Assembly (NCBI GenBank): GCA_964463485.1
Contig: CAYXDO010000019.1
Coordinates: 37,054 to 101,053, forward strand
Length of the DNA stretch: 64,000 bases
From: CAYXDO01 sp964463485
GTDB taxonomy: Bacteria > Myxococcota > Kuafuiibacteriia > Kuafuiibacteriales > Kuafuiibacteriaceae
Direction: 5' to 3'
The translations under genes and the position numbers were made by a program. Under the pieces are notes generated by a model, which ran no database searches, was not told the DNA's origin, and was given only the letters and a program-made list of their open reading frames with translations. Of this stretch, positions 1 to 7,594 are shown in pieces. Numbering within the stretch: the first letter of the stretch is position 1; every line of letters starts with the position of its first letter.

Positions 1-1
1 T

Positions 2-238
2 CGGTCGGTCCTCGCTCTGGCACGTCCAGAAGAAATCGACAGCGCCTGGCTCATGGGCACGCTGGAGCGCGCCGCCAGCGACCCCCGACATCCGGAGGCC
101 CGACCCGTCGCAGAAGCGGCCCTCGCGCTGCTGGAAGGCAGAACCTCGCTCGGAGCCGACGTCAAAGTGCGCGCACGAGGATGCGCCGAACGCGCGATTC
201 CAAGGGGCACCGCGCTCGCGGTTCGAAACTTTCGCTGA
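2..238 (+). CDS. C-terminal end of an unidentified protein (5' truncated by window)
   Basis: The reading frame is open from base 2 to the TGA at 236-238, giving 78 residues with no start required inside the window. A Met codon lies at 53, but in-frame codons continue upstream of it, so this is most likely the tail of a longer gene. The visible part is rich in Ala, Leu, Glu and Arg and could be helical-repeat (HEAT-like) sequence, but no family is recognisable. A strong GC hairpin follows at 253-270. Confidence that this is coding is moderate; function is unknown. Confidence 0.5.
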   Translation, partial: RSVLALARPEEIDSAWLMGTLERAASDPRHPEARPVAEAALALLEGRTSLGADVKVRARGCAERAIPRGTALAVRNFR

Positions 239-250
239 GAGGGAGAAGCA

Positions 251-270
251 AAGGGGCGCGAGCGCGCCCC
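251..270. terminator. Bidirectional intrinsic terminator between convergent genes
   Basis: The perfect inverted repeat GGGGCGC (253-259) / GCGCCCC (264-270) has a GAGC loop and lies between the end of the plus-strand gene at 238 and the end of the minus-strand lipoprotein at 276. Read on the minus strand, the stem is followed by TTTGCTT. The position and the stem support transcription termination from both sides. Confidence 0.65.
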
Positions 271-275
271 TCAGA

Positions 276-1730
276 TCACTGCAGACAGATGCCTTGAGTG
301 CCTTCGGTGAGGCCCGTGACGGCCTGACAAGTCGTGCCGGCCTGACCCGCGCATCCGGTCGCCGGAGCCGCTGGGTCGGTCGTGCAACCAACGAGGCACA
401 TGCCCCGCTCCTGACCAGGCTGCCCGAAGATCACACAGAGCGCCGGATCCTCGCAGCTCCCCGCACCCTGAGCAGCACAGTCCGCGAACGTCGCCGGCGG
501 CGTGATCCCGCCTTGGCCGTTCGAGCTCGCGACCGTGACCGCCACTCGCGGTGGATCTCGGTAGGAGCAAAGCGAGGTCCCTTCGAGTCCGAGCGCAGCC
601 AGGTCGTTGCAGCCCCGATCGGCACCGGCACAGTTGTCCGGGAACGACGAGCACGCCGAGCTGCAGATTCCGAACGTGGGCGCGGCCGCACACACCATTT
701 GACCACCGAACGTGATGCACGTGTTGCCTTGAGCCGCATCGCACTGCGCGTTGGTCGTGCATGTCACCGGGTTGCCGTTCCCGTCTGTCTGCAGGTCGGG
801 AATCTGGGTGCAAGAAAGCTGGCCACCTTGCGCGGCGATCGCCGAGCTGCAAGCCCAGTTCTCGGTCGGACGGCATCGCTCGAGGCACATGCCGATCGTC
901 TGAGCCTGGTCGAGCGGCAAACAGGTCGTGTCGTGGGACTTGGCGTCGCACTGCTTCGTAGAATCTTGCGGCGCGCAGCCGTCACCCGGGAGCAGGTGCC
1001 GCTCGCTGCACACGCCTTCGGCCATCGTCGCCGTCGCCGTGTCCGCGAAGATCGGATTGCAGAAGGGATGGTCGGCCGGGCACGCGCCGCGCTCGTCGGC
1101 GGTCGTCCACGTGCAGTTCGGACGCGGCACCGCCACGCAGGTGTTCGTGTTCAAATTGCAAGCGAGGCCCGCCGTGAGGTCGCAGCCGATCATTCGGCCC
1201 TGTGCGTTCGGGAGGAGGTCACACGCCCCGCCCGCGGGGTTCGCGGTGTCCACGCAGCCCATGACCTCGGTCGGCTCCGGATCACCCTGGAACTGAACGA
1301 GGCCAATGTGGCCGCAGCGAGCGTTCATGCGGTTGCTGCCCGCACACTCCGCGTCCGTCGTACACGCCCGGAAGCAAATGCTGCCGCCCGCACCGAGCGA
1401 AATACCACCAAGCCCCTGATCACACTGGTCCGTGTTGCCAGGGCGCCAGGTGCAACCTTCGGTTCCCGGCGTGCACCCGGGCGTCACCGTGGCATCCGGG
1501 TTCGTCGTCGTCGCGTCCATGCCGGGGTTGGTCGTCGCGTCCATCCCCGGATTGGTCGTCGCGTCCATGCCGGGGTTGGTCGTCGCGTCCATCCCCGGAT
1601 TGGTGCCTGCGTCGACGCCCGTGTCTTTCTTGACGGAGGCGTCGGTCTTCGTGTCGGTGTCGCCGCCGCAGCCGACGCTACACAAAGCGCCGGTCACCAC
1701 GAGCGACGCCATGAACCATCCCTGCTTCAT
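276..1730 (-). CDS. Cys-rich secreted lipoprotein, function unknown
   Basis: A 484-residue protein. The start chosen is the ATG at 1728-1730 because an AAGGAAGG-like Shine-Dalgarno lies 7 nt upstream; an in-frame ATG at 1748 would swallow that site. The N-terminus is a lipoprotein signal (hydrophobic segment ending in CSVGCGG). A low-complexity linker with four NPGMDATT-type units follows (encoded at 1507-1602), then about 380 residues with many Cys in patterns such as CTTDAEC and CTTNAQC. This layout (lipobox, Asp/Thr/Pro spacer, Cys-rich C-terminus) is common in Myxococcota surface lipoproteins of unknown role. It probably sits on the outer membrane with disulfide-bonded modules exposed. 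No catalytic motif is seen. Confidence 0.85.
   Translation of the reverse strand: MKQGWFMASLVVTGALCSVGCGGDTDTKTDASVKKDTGVDAGTNPGMDATTNPGMDATTNPGMDATTNPGMDATTTNPDATVTPGCTPGTEGCTWRPGNTDQCDQGLGGISLGAGGSICFRACTTDAECAGSNRMNARCGHIGLVQFQGDPEPTEVMGCVDTANPAGGACDLLPNAQGRMIGCDLTAGLACNLNTNTCVAVPRPNCTWTTADERGACPADHPFCNPIFADTATATMAEGVCSERHLLPGDGCAPQDSTKQCDAKSHDTTCLPLDQAQTIGMCLERCRPTENWACSSAIAAQGGQLSCTQIPDLQTDGNGNPVTCTTNAQCDAAQGNTCITFGGQMVCAAAPTFGICSSACSSFPDNCAGADRGCNDLAALGLEGTSLCSYRDPPRVAVTVASSNGQGGITPPATFADCAAQGAGSCEDPALCVIFGQPGQERGMCLVGCTTDPAAPATGCAGQAGTTCQAVTGLTEGTQGICLQ
1507..1602 (-). repeat. Four 24-bp tandem repeats inside the lipoprotein linker
   Basis: Four units of exactly 24 bp (1507-1530, 1531-1554, 1555-1578, 1579-1602) encode NPGMDATT-type octapeptides. 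Units 1 and 3 are identical, and so are units 2 and 4. The two types differ only at synonymous positions, so the array is two copies of a 48-bp unit and points to recent slippage or unequal exchange. Confidence 0.9.
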
Positions 1731-1843
1731 TGATCGTCCTTCCTTCATCGCGAGCGCCCTGCGCTCATGGGCCTAAAGGCCCGGTCTCAAGCCCCGCTGC
1801 TTGTCAAGGGCGTGCGGAACAGTCAACCGTCCTTCCTACCGAC

Positions 1844-2362
1844 ATGAGCGCCGATCTGGCCCGACCGAAGCTGCTCGTGCTTCTGCGGCATGCAAAATCG
1901 AGCTGGAAACATTCGGACCTCGCCGACCTCGACCGCCCGCTCAACAAACGAGGTCGGGTCGCCGCACCGCGCATCGGCCTGTGGCTCAAGGAAAAGCGCA
2001 TCGTCCCCGATCGAATCCTCTCCTCACCCGCCCGAAGAGCGATTGACACAGCCGAGCTCGCTCTTTCCGCGCTCGGCTCCCATGCCGCCGCCGAGCTCGA
2101 GCCCGCCCTCTACCTCGCCGAGCCCGCCCAGATCTGGGACGTCATTCGCGCGCGGGGCCACGAGGCTCGCTGCCTCATGATCGTCGGTCACAACGAGGGC
2201 ATGGAGGAGCTCGTCAGCGAGCTCGCCTCCGAACCCGTTCGCTTCCCGACGGGCGCCGTCGCCGTGGTCTCCGTCCATGCCGACGACTGGGCCCGCGCAA
2301 CCCGCGACCGGGCGACCGTCATCGAGATCTGTCGTCCAAAAGACCTCGCGGCTGGACCGTAG
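1844..2362 (+). CDS. sixA: SixA-type phosphohistidine phosphatase
   Basis: A 172-residue histidine phosphatase-superfamily protein. The catalytic LLRHAKSSW motif places the phospho-accepting His at residue 16; further conserved positions are Arg64 (SSPARRA) and His116 (VGHNEG). SixA enzymes remove phosphate from phosphohistidine, for example on Hpt domains of phosphorelays or the nitrogen PTS, in the cytosol. The length matches the SixA family (about 150-170). The start is the ATG at 1844 because the conserved domain begins eight residues later and upstream sequence is not conserved-looking. No kinase or Hpt gene is adjacent, so the substrate is not indicated. Confidence 0.85.
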   Translation: MSADLARPKLLVLLRHAKSSWKHSDLADLDRPLNKRGRVAAPRIGLWLKEKRIVPDRILSSPARRAIDTAELALSALGSHAAAELEPALYLAEPAQIWDVIRARGHEARCLMIVGHNEGMEELVSELASEPVRFPTGAVAVVSVHADDWARATRDRATVIEICRPKDLAAGP

Positions 2363-2611
2363 ACGCGCAAGAACGGCTCTCGGCCCACCGCGCGGCGCAA
2401 TTTCAATGATCCCGTCGCGGAGCCCGGTTCCGGCGAAAAACTTCGCCTCTCCAACGCGATTCACACAGCCGCGAGCCCAATCCCGAAGTTTTCAGCAAGC
2501 GGCGCGGGAAAGCGCGCAGTCGATTCGCCGCGCCGCCGTCCCGAATCTGAAACGCGAATCGGCCCACGGATTGCACCGCGTGGCCCTGCTCACACACAGC
2601 AAGGAGGGATC

Positions 2612-3070
2612 ATGTCGATCATGAGCCTGATTCGCCGCGACCCGGACGATTCGTTCTCGTCGCTGCAAAAAGAGATGAACGACGTCTTCGCGCGCTTTTT
2701 CGCCCGCGGAGACGCCAAGTGGCCCGAGTTGCCAACTCTCAAGTTCGTCCCGAACGTGGAGCTCACGGAGTCGGACAACGCCATTCAGGTCAAGGCGGAG
2801 GTCCCCGGACTCGACAGAAAGGACATCAAGATCACACTCACCGGAGACGTCCTCACGCTCTCGGGCGAGAAGAGGGAAGAGAGGAAAGAGGAAAAAAAGA
2901 ACTACTACCGGCGTGAGTGCAGCTACGGCGCCTTCGAGCGCTCGTTCCAACTCCCGGCCGACGTCGTTCGCGACCGCATCGAGGCCAACTTCAACAACGG
3001 CGTGCTGCTGATCAGCCTCCCGAAGACGGAGCAGGCCAAAAAACCCTCGAAGACCATCGAGATCAAGTAG
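2612..3070 (+). CDS. Hsp20/alpha-crystallin small heat-shock protein
   Basis: A 152-residue cytosolic holdase chaperone. The alpha-crystallin domain covers roughly residues 45-150, with the typical AEVPGLDRKDI strand, the charged loop EKREERKEEKK and the C-terminal GVLLISLPK strand; the C-terminus ends in a TIEIK tail resembling the IxI motif that caps neighbouring subunits. An AGGAGGG ribosome site at 2602-2608 supports the ATG at 2612. The 249-bp upstream gap (2363-2611) holds no gene; I did not find a CIRCE element there. A CBS-pair gene follows 8 bp downstream, so the two are probably co-transcribed. Confidence 0.93.
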   Translation: MSIMSLIRRDPDDSFSSLQKEMNDVFARFFARGDAKWPELPTLKFVPNVELTESDNAIQVKAEVPGLDRKDIKITLTGDVLTLSGEKREERKEEKKNYYRRECSYGAFERSFQLPADVVRDRIEANFNNGVLLISLPKTEQAKKPSKTIEIK

Positions 3071-3078
3071 GTGACGGC

Positions 3079-3546
3079 ATGCTCGTCCATGAGTTGATGA
3101 ACCGACCCGTAGTCACTTGCAGCATCACCGAGTCGATGAACGAAGCCGCGCAGCGCATGTGGGAGCGAGACTGCGGCGTGCTCCCGGTCGTCGATGAGAG
3201 CCTCAAGGTCGTCGGAATCCTCACCGACCGAGACATTTGCATGGCGGCCTTCACTCAGGGGCGCCCGCTCGCCGAAATCTCCGTCGGCGTAGGCATGGCC
3301 CACGACGTCGTGTACTGCCGCGAGGCCGACGAGCTCCAAGAGGCCGAGCGCGCGATGAAATCACACATGGTGCGCCGACTCCCCGTCCTCGACGCCGAAG
3401 GCCGGGCCGTAGGAATGATCTCCATGAACGACCTCGTGCGCTTCGCCCAGAGCCGCCCGCGCCGGTCGATGGACCGAGAGGTCGTCGAGAGCCTCGCCTC
3501 CATCTCGGCGCCCCGCGCCGCCCTGCAAGTCGCGCCCACCAACTGA
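3079..3546 (+). CDS. CBS-pair domain protein
   Basis: A 155-residue protein made almost entirely of two CBS domains (about residues 1-60 and 70-130), with the signatures GVLPVVDESLKVVGILTDRD and VRRLPVLDAEGRAVGMIS. CBS pairs (Bateman modules) bind adenine nucleotides and act as energy or redox sensors. No effector domain is attached, so the protein probably acts in trans or as a nucleotide-binding stress protein. The start ATG is 8 bp after the hsp20 stop, and co-expression with the chaperone fits a general stress role. Confidence 0.88.
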   Translation: MLVHELMNRPVVTCSITESMNEAAQRMWERDCGVLPVVDESLKVVGILTDRDICMAAFTQGRPLAEISVGVGMAHDVVYCREADELQEAERAMKSHMVRRLPVLDAEGRAVGMISMNDLVRFAQSRPRRSMDREVVESLASISAPRAALQVAPTN

Positions 3547-3576
3547 GCCCATCGCGCGCCTCGCGGATTGTCGCAC

Positions 3577-5718
3577 TCAGTTGGAGACTGGGAAACCGCG
3601 CTTCTCGAGCAGGGCCCGCACCTCCGGATCACGGCCCCGAAACTTGCGGTACGCCTCGGCTCGATCCGTCGAGTTGCCGGGAGCCAAGATGAGCTTCCTC
3701 AGCTTGGCGGCGATCGTCTGATCGAATACGTCCCCGGCTTCCACGAACGCCTGCCGCGTGTCCGCGTCCATCACCTCGGACCACAAGTAGCTGTAGTACC
3801 CCGCAGAGTACGAATCGCTCGTGAACAGGTGGTTGAACTGCGGAAGCCGATGCCGCATCGCGATCTCCCTCGGAGCGCCGATTCTGGCGAGGGTCTCCTT
3901 CTCGAACGCCTTCGGGTCCACCGCAGCGTCCGGCCGCGTGTGAAGCTCCATGTCGAGAATGGCCGACGAAAGGTACTCGATCGTCGAGTAGCCCTGATTG
4001 AACTTGTTCGACGCGTCGATCTTCGCGACGAGCGCTGCCGGCATCGACTCGCCCGTCTTCACGTGCCGAGCAAACCGATCGAGCACCGGTCGAGTCAGCA
4101 CCCACTGCTCGTGAACCTGCGAGGGATACTCCACGAAGTCACGCGGTGTCACTGCCAACCCAGGGTAGTTGACCTCCGACAACAGCCCGTGAAGCGCATG
4201 GCCAAACTCGTGAAAGAGCGTCTCCGCGTCGTCGAGTGAAATCAGCACGGACTCTCCAGGCGCTCCTCTGACGAAGTTGTTGTTGTTCGAAGTGATCGGT
4301 GTGATCTTCGTTCCCGTGAACGTCTCGTGTCGCCGATACCCAGACGCCCACGCCCCCGATCTCTTCTCCGGCCGCGCGAAATAATCGCCGTAAAATAATC
4401 CCACGTACGAACCGTCGCCTTTGTTCCGGACCTCGAATACACGAACGTCGGGGTGAAAAACTGGGACCTTGCCGGAAATTTCCAGAAACTCGAGTCCGTA
4501 CAATCGCTCGGCCATCCAGAAAGCGGCCTGAATCATGTTGTCGAGCTGAAAGTACGGCTTGAGCTCCTCCTGATCGAGGTCATACCGGGCTTTTCTGACT
4601 TTCTCCGCGTAATACAAATAATCCCACGGCTCGAGGGTGATGTCCGAGCCCTCCGACTTGGCCACCTGAGCCATGTCGGCCACTTCTTCGCGAGCTCGCG
4701 CGACCGCCGCGGGCCAGACTCGCATCATCAACGCCTGCGCGTTCTTCGGATCGACCGCCATCGTGTCGGCCATTCTCCAATGGGCATGCGTTGGATAGCC
4801 GAGCAGCGCGGCGCGCTCTGCTCGGAGCTTCACGATCTTCGCGATCGTCGAATTCGTGTCGTTCTCGTTGCCATTGTCTCCACGCCCCTTGAACGCCTTC
4901 CAGACTCGCTCTCGAAGGTCCCGGCGCTTGGACGAAGTCAGAAACGGATCCACACTCGAACGTGTATTCACGACCGCCCAATTGTCTTTTAGCCCGCGCT
5001 CCAGCGCCGCCGCCTTGTACCCCGCCCGAAGCGACTCGGATAACCCATCGAGGTCCTCTGCCCCGAGCACGATCCACGTGTTCTCGTCAGCCAACACCTT
5101 GTTGCCAAACTCCGTGAACGCCACCGCGAGCTCCTGGTTGATGGCCCCAAGTCGCGCTTTGCCCTCCGGAGATAGTTTGGCTCCCGTGCGCACGAGCTCC
5201 TCGTACTTTCGCTTCACCAACCGGGCCTGCTCCGGAGTCAGGTCCTTGGACGACTCATGCACTGCCGAGATGCGCGCGAAGAGCTTCTCGTTGAACGAGA
5301 TCCGATCGTACGCCGCCGCGATCTTCGGCGACCACTCGGCGTCGACTGCCTGAATTTCCTTGGAATTCAGATTGCCCGTCATCACGCCGAACAAAGTCTC
5401 TGCTCGAGTCAGGAGACGTCCGGAGTCTTCGAGCGGGACCATCACGGTCTCGAAGGTCGCGGCCCGTGTGTCGTCCGCGATCGCCTCGATCTCCGCGTCC
5501 ATGAGGGCGATCGCTCGCTCGAACGCCTTCGGAAATCGGTCCGCTCTGACCTGGTCCCACGGGGGCACGCCGCCATATGGGCCTCGCCAATCCGCCAGAA
5601 TGGGATCCTCTCGAGCCTCCGAACGCAGAGTCGCAACGTCCCGCCCGCCCGGCGTCGCACAGGCACCCACGGTTGCGACCAAAATCAACCAAACCGTCTC
5701 ATCGAGCGCTCTCGTCAC
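3577..5718 (-). CDS. M3 family metallopeptidase lipoprotein (Dcp/oligopeptidase A type)
   Basis: A 713-residue thimet-oligopeptidase family zinc peptidase. The active site TLFHEFGHALHGLL (HExxH near residue 500) and the downstream Glu region DFVEYPSQVHEQW are intact. The GTG at 5716-5718 is chosen because it produces a short lipoprotein signal (VWLILVATVGAC); the longer open frame upstream is Arg/Ser-rich and overlaps slyX. As a lipoprotein it would cleave peptides in the periplasm, like periplasmic Dcp enzymes that release C-terminal dipeptides. It is the last gene of a minus-strand run after the MoxR-like ATPase and slyX; the 58-bp gap to slyX suggests an operon. Confidence 0.9.
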   Translation of the reverse strand: MTRALDETVWLILVATVGACATPGGRDVATLRSEAREDPILADWRGPYGGVPPWDQVRADRFPKAFERAIALMDAEIEAIADDTRAATFETVMVPLEDSGRLLTRAETLFGVMTGNLNSKEIQAVDAEWSPKIAAAYDRISFNEKLFARISAVHESSKDLTPEQARLVKRKYEELVRTGAKLSPEGKARLGAINQELAVAFTEFGNKVLADENTWIVLGAEDLDGLSESLRAGYKAAALERGLKDNWAVVNTRSSVDPFLTSSKRRDLRERVWKAFKGRGDNGNENDTNSTIAKIVKLRAERAALLGYPTHAHWRMADTMAVDPKNAQALMMRVWPAAVARAREEVADMAQVAKSEGSDITLEPWDYLYYAEKVRKARYDLDQEELKPYFQLDNMIQAAFWMAERLYGLEFLEISGKVPVFHPDVRVFEVRNKGDGSYVGLFYGDYFARPEKRSGAWASGYRRHETFTGTKITPITSNNNNFVRGAPGESVLISLDDAETLFHEFGHALHGLLSEVNYPGLAVTPRDFVEYPSQVHEQWVLTRPVLDRFARHVKTGESMPAALVAKIDASNKFNQGYSTIEYLSSAILDMELHTRPDAAVDPKAFEKETLARIGAPREIAMRHRLPQFNHLFTSDSYSAGYYSYLWSEVMDADTRQAFVEAGDVFDQTIAAKLRKLILAPGNSTDRAEAYRKFRGRDPEVRALLEKRGFPVSN

Positions 5719-5776
5719 ACCGGGCGTGTCCCAAAACGGAGCGTCCCTGTCAAACGCTCGCTGAGTACGTACGACC

Positions 5777-5977
5777 TCAGTAGTGAGGCGGCTTCTCCGA
5801 CGGCGGGAGCTCCTTGGTGCCGTCCTCGACCTCGAGCAACCTCCGCGCGAGTTGCTCGACGCGCTTCTCCAACACATCGATCGCCCGTTGCTGCCCCACC
5901 ACCACTTGGTTGAGCTGCTGAATCAAGTCCTCCTGGTACATGACCTTCTCCTCGAGGGTCGTGATCCGTTCTTCCAT
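5777..5977 (-). CDS. slyX: SlyX family protein
   Basis: A 66-residue predicted coiled coil (EERITTLEEKV then EDLIQQLNQVV with heptad Leu/Val) ending in PPHY, the conserved tail of SlyX. The family is widespread but its function is unknown. The start taken is the ATG at 5975-5977, which aligns with the N-terminus of SlyX proteins. A GTG at 5990-5992 would add five residues and cannot be excluded. It lies 22 bp downstream of the MoxR-like ATPase gene. Confidence 0.85.
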   Translation of the reverse strand: MEERITTLEEKVMYQEDLIQQLNQVVVGQQRAIDVLEKRVEQLARRLLEVEDGTKELPPSEKPPHY

Positions 5978-5999
5978 GCCGCGCCATACCACGATTGCT

Positions 6000-7514
6000 T
6001 CAGCGCCCCCGAGCCTTCTGGAGAGACCGGACGTACCGGCCGTGCAAGCTCTTGAGGAGCACCAGATCCTGGTGAACCGGGCCGTTGAGCTCGTTCTTGG
6101 CCAACAGGCTCTCGATCTTCTCTTCGACCAACGAGATGCGGAGCTGCAACTCGGGGGAGCTCAACGCGTCCACGCTCCCGGCGCCCTCCCGTACCAGCCG
6201 CATCACACTCTCGTGGGCTCCCCGGTGCGCGGCCCGCTGCGCAACCGCTCGATCCCAAAGTTGCCGAATCCAACCCACCCGATCGGTGAGCAGCACGCGG
6301 TGCTCCTCTCGCTCGAAGAACGGGCTCGACTCGTTCGGCTTCAAGCGCTCCAACATCACGAACGGCAACATCGCGCGAACGTCGGCGCTCGAAACCGCGG
6401 ACTCACCCCGAAAAAAGGCCAGCGCCTTCGAAAAGTGAATGAGCGCCTGATAGGCCCGCGCCGACGACCCGCTCTCCGTCTGAGTACAAAGATTCGCGAG
6501 CTTGTCGAGCGGGCAGTCCTCGTTGCACACGTGACCCACTCTCCTTCCAGAGAGGTGAAGGGTGTCCTTGGTCATGCCCTCGATCCGCGTCGACGCTCGA
6601 CGGCAAAACTCGAGCTGGCCCAACAAGAACCCGAGAGTCTCCATGACCTCGACCGGAATTGGAACTGCCCGCACCGCCTGCTCGGCCCGGTCGAGCTCTT
6701 CGGTCGAGAAGATCAGATCAGCCGGGATCGAGGACTCCGGATCCTCGGACGTCTCGATGCGGTAAGCCAAAGACGCCAAGAACGCCGCATGAAACGGCGT
6801 GGAGCTGACCACCGCGTCCATGCGGTCGCGTAAAGCTTCGATGACGGGAAACGTACCGCCCCCGAGATCGTCGTTGGCTGTCAAATACCAAGCTGCGCGT
6901 CCCGCCTCGGTGACTTGCTCGTACATCTCTGCGTAGCCCTCGGCCATGAGCGACAAGAGCGCGGATTGAGTCTTCGTCGGGATGCGGTTGTACTCATCGA
7001 TGACTTTGACTCGCATGCCGATCCACGAACGCCATGAGACCGTCACGTCCTCGGACCGCTCGGCTCGCACCAGCGCACTCGGCAGCGGGCTCCCGAGCAA
7101 ATCGGCGTTGGTGAGTTGGGGATGCCCGTGCTGGATCGAACGGCGCATTTGTTCGATCGAATAGCCCGACAACAAACCCATCAGCGTGGCCACGCTCGTC
7201 TTTCCGCGACCGGTGCCTCCGACGAAGACCAAACGCCGACGCACCACGAGATTGAGCAACGGCAGCAACACGAAGGAGGCGTAACTCGGTCCGTTGCTGA
7301 CTTCGACGAACTCCGCGCCCTTTCCCAACCGAGTCGGAGACCCCACCTCGAGGTCTGCGTAGGGCGTCCGAATCGCATGCTCCAAGATCCACGTGTACGC
7401 GCTCTGAAGCTTCTGGGCCAAGGGAGCGGCGCGACGCGGCCGAAGCGTGATCCGGTCTCCTTCGACCTGAGCGCGACCTCCGAGCCACCGGTCGACGAGC
7501 GCCTTGGAGTCCAT
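6000..7514 (-). CDS. MoxR-like AAA+ ATPase with a four-Cys insertion
   Basis: A 504-residue AAA+ protein. Walker A is GGTGRGKT (99-106), Walker B is VKVIDEYNR (169-177, matching the DExNR form of MoxR proteins) and sensor 1 is LTAND (211-215). MoxR ATPases usually act as chaperones that mature enzyme complexes together with von Willebrand factor A proteins. No VWA gene is adjacent; slyX and an M3 peptidase follow. The lid region carries Cys304, Cys330, Cys334 and Cys343 (HVCNEDCPLDKLANLC), a spacing that could hold a metal or Fe-S cluster and is not a standard MoxR feature. The C-terminal 120 residues are probably helical. Confidence 0.85.
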   Translation of the reverse strand: MDSKALVDRWLGGRAQVEGDRITLRPRRAAPLAQKLQSAYTWILEHAIRTPYADLEVGSPTRLGKGAEFVEVSNGPSYASFVLLPLLNLVVRRRLVFVGGTGRGKTSVATLMGLLSGYSIEQMRRSIQHGHPQLTNADLLGSPLPSALVRAERSEDVTVSWRSWIGMRVKVIDEYNRIPTKTQSALLSLMAEGYAEMYEQVTEAGRAAWYLTANDDLGGGTFPVIEALRDRMDAVVSSTPFHAAFLASLAYRIETSEDPESSIPADLIFSTEELDRAEQAVRAVPIPVEVMETLGFLLGQLEFCRRASTRIEGMTKDTLHLSGRRVGHVCNEDCPLDKLANLCTQTESGSSARAYQALIHFSKALAFFRGESAVSSADVRAMLPFVMLERLKPNESSPFFEREEHRVLLTDRVGWIRQLWDRAVAQRAAHRGAHESVMRLVREGAGSVDALSSPELQLRISLVEEKIESLLAKNELNGPVHQDLVLLKSLHGRYVRSLQKARGR

Positions 7515-7594
7515 GGCTCATTCTGACTGGTGGAGCCCACCGGTTCAAGCCGGTCCGCCCCGAACCGAGGCGAGGCCTTCGAGTTATGCGGACA

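Noticed and set aside
6000..7514. MoxR/VWA-type operon
   Set aside because: No von Willebrand A gene with a MIDAS motif is adjacent, so a standard MoxR-VWA pair is not annotated.
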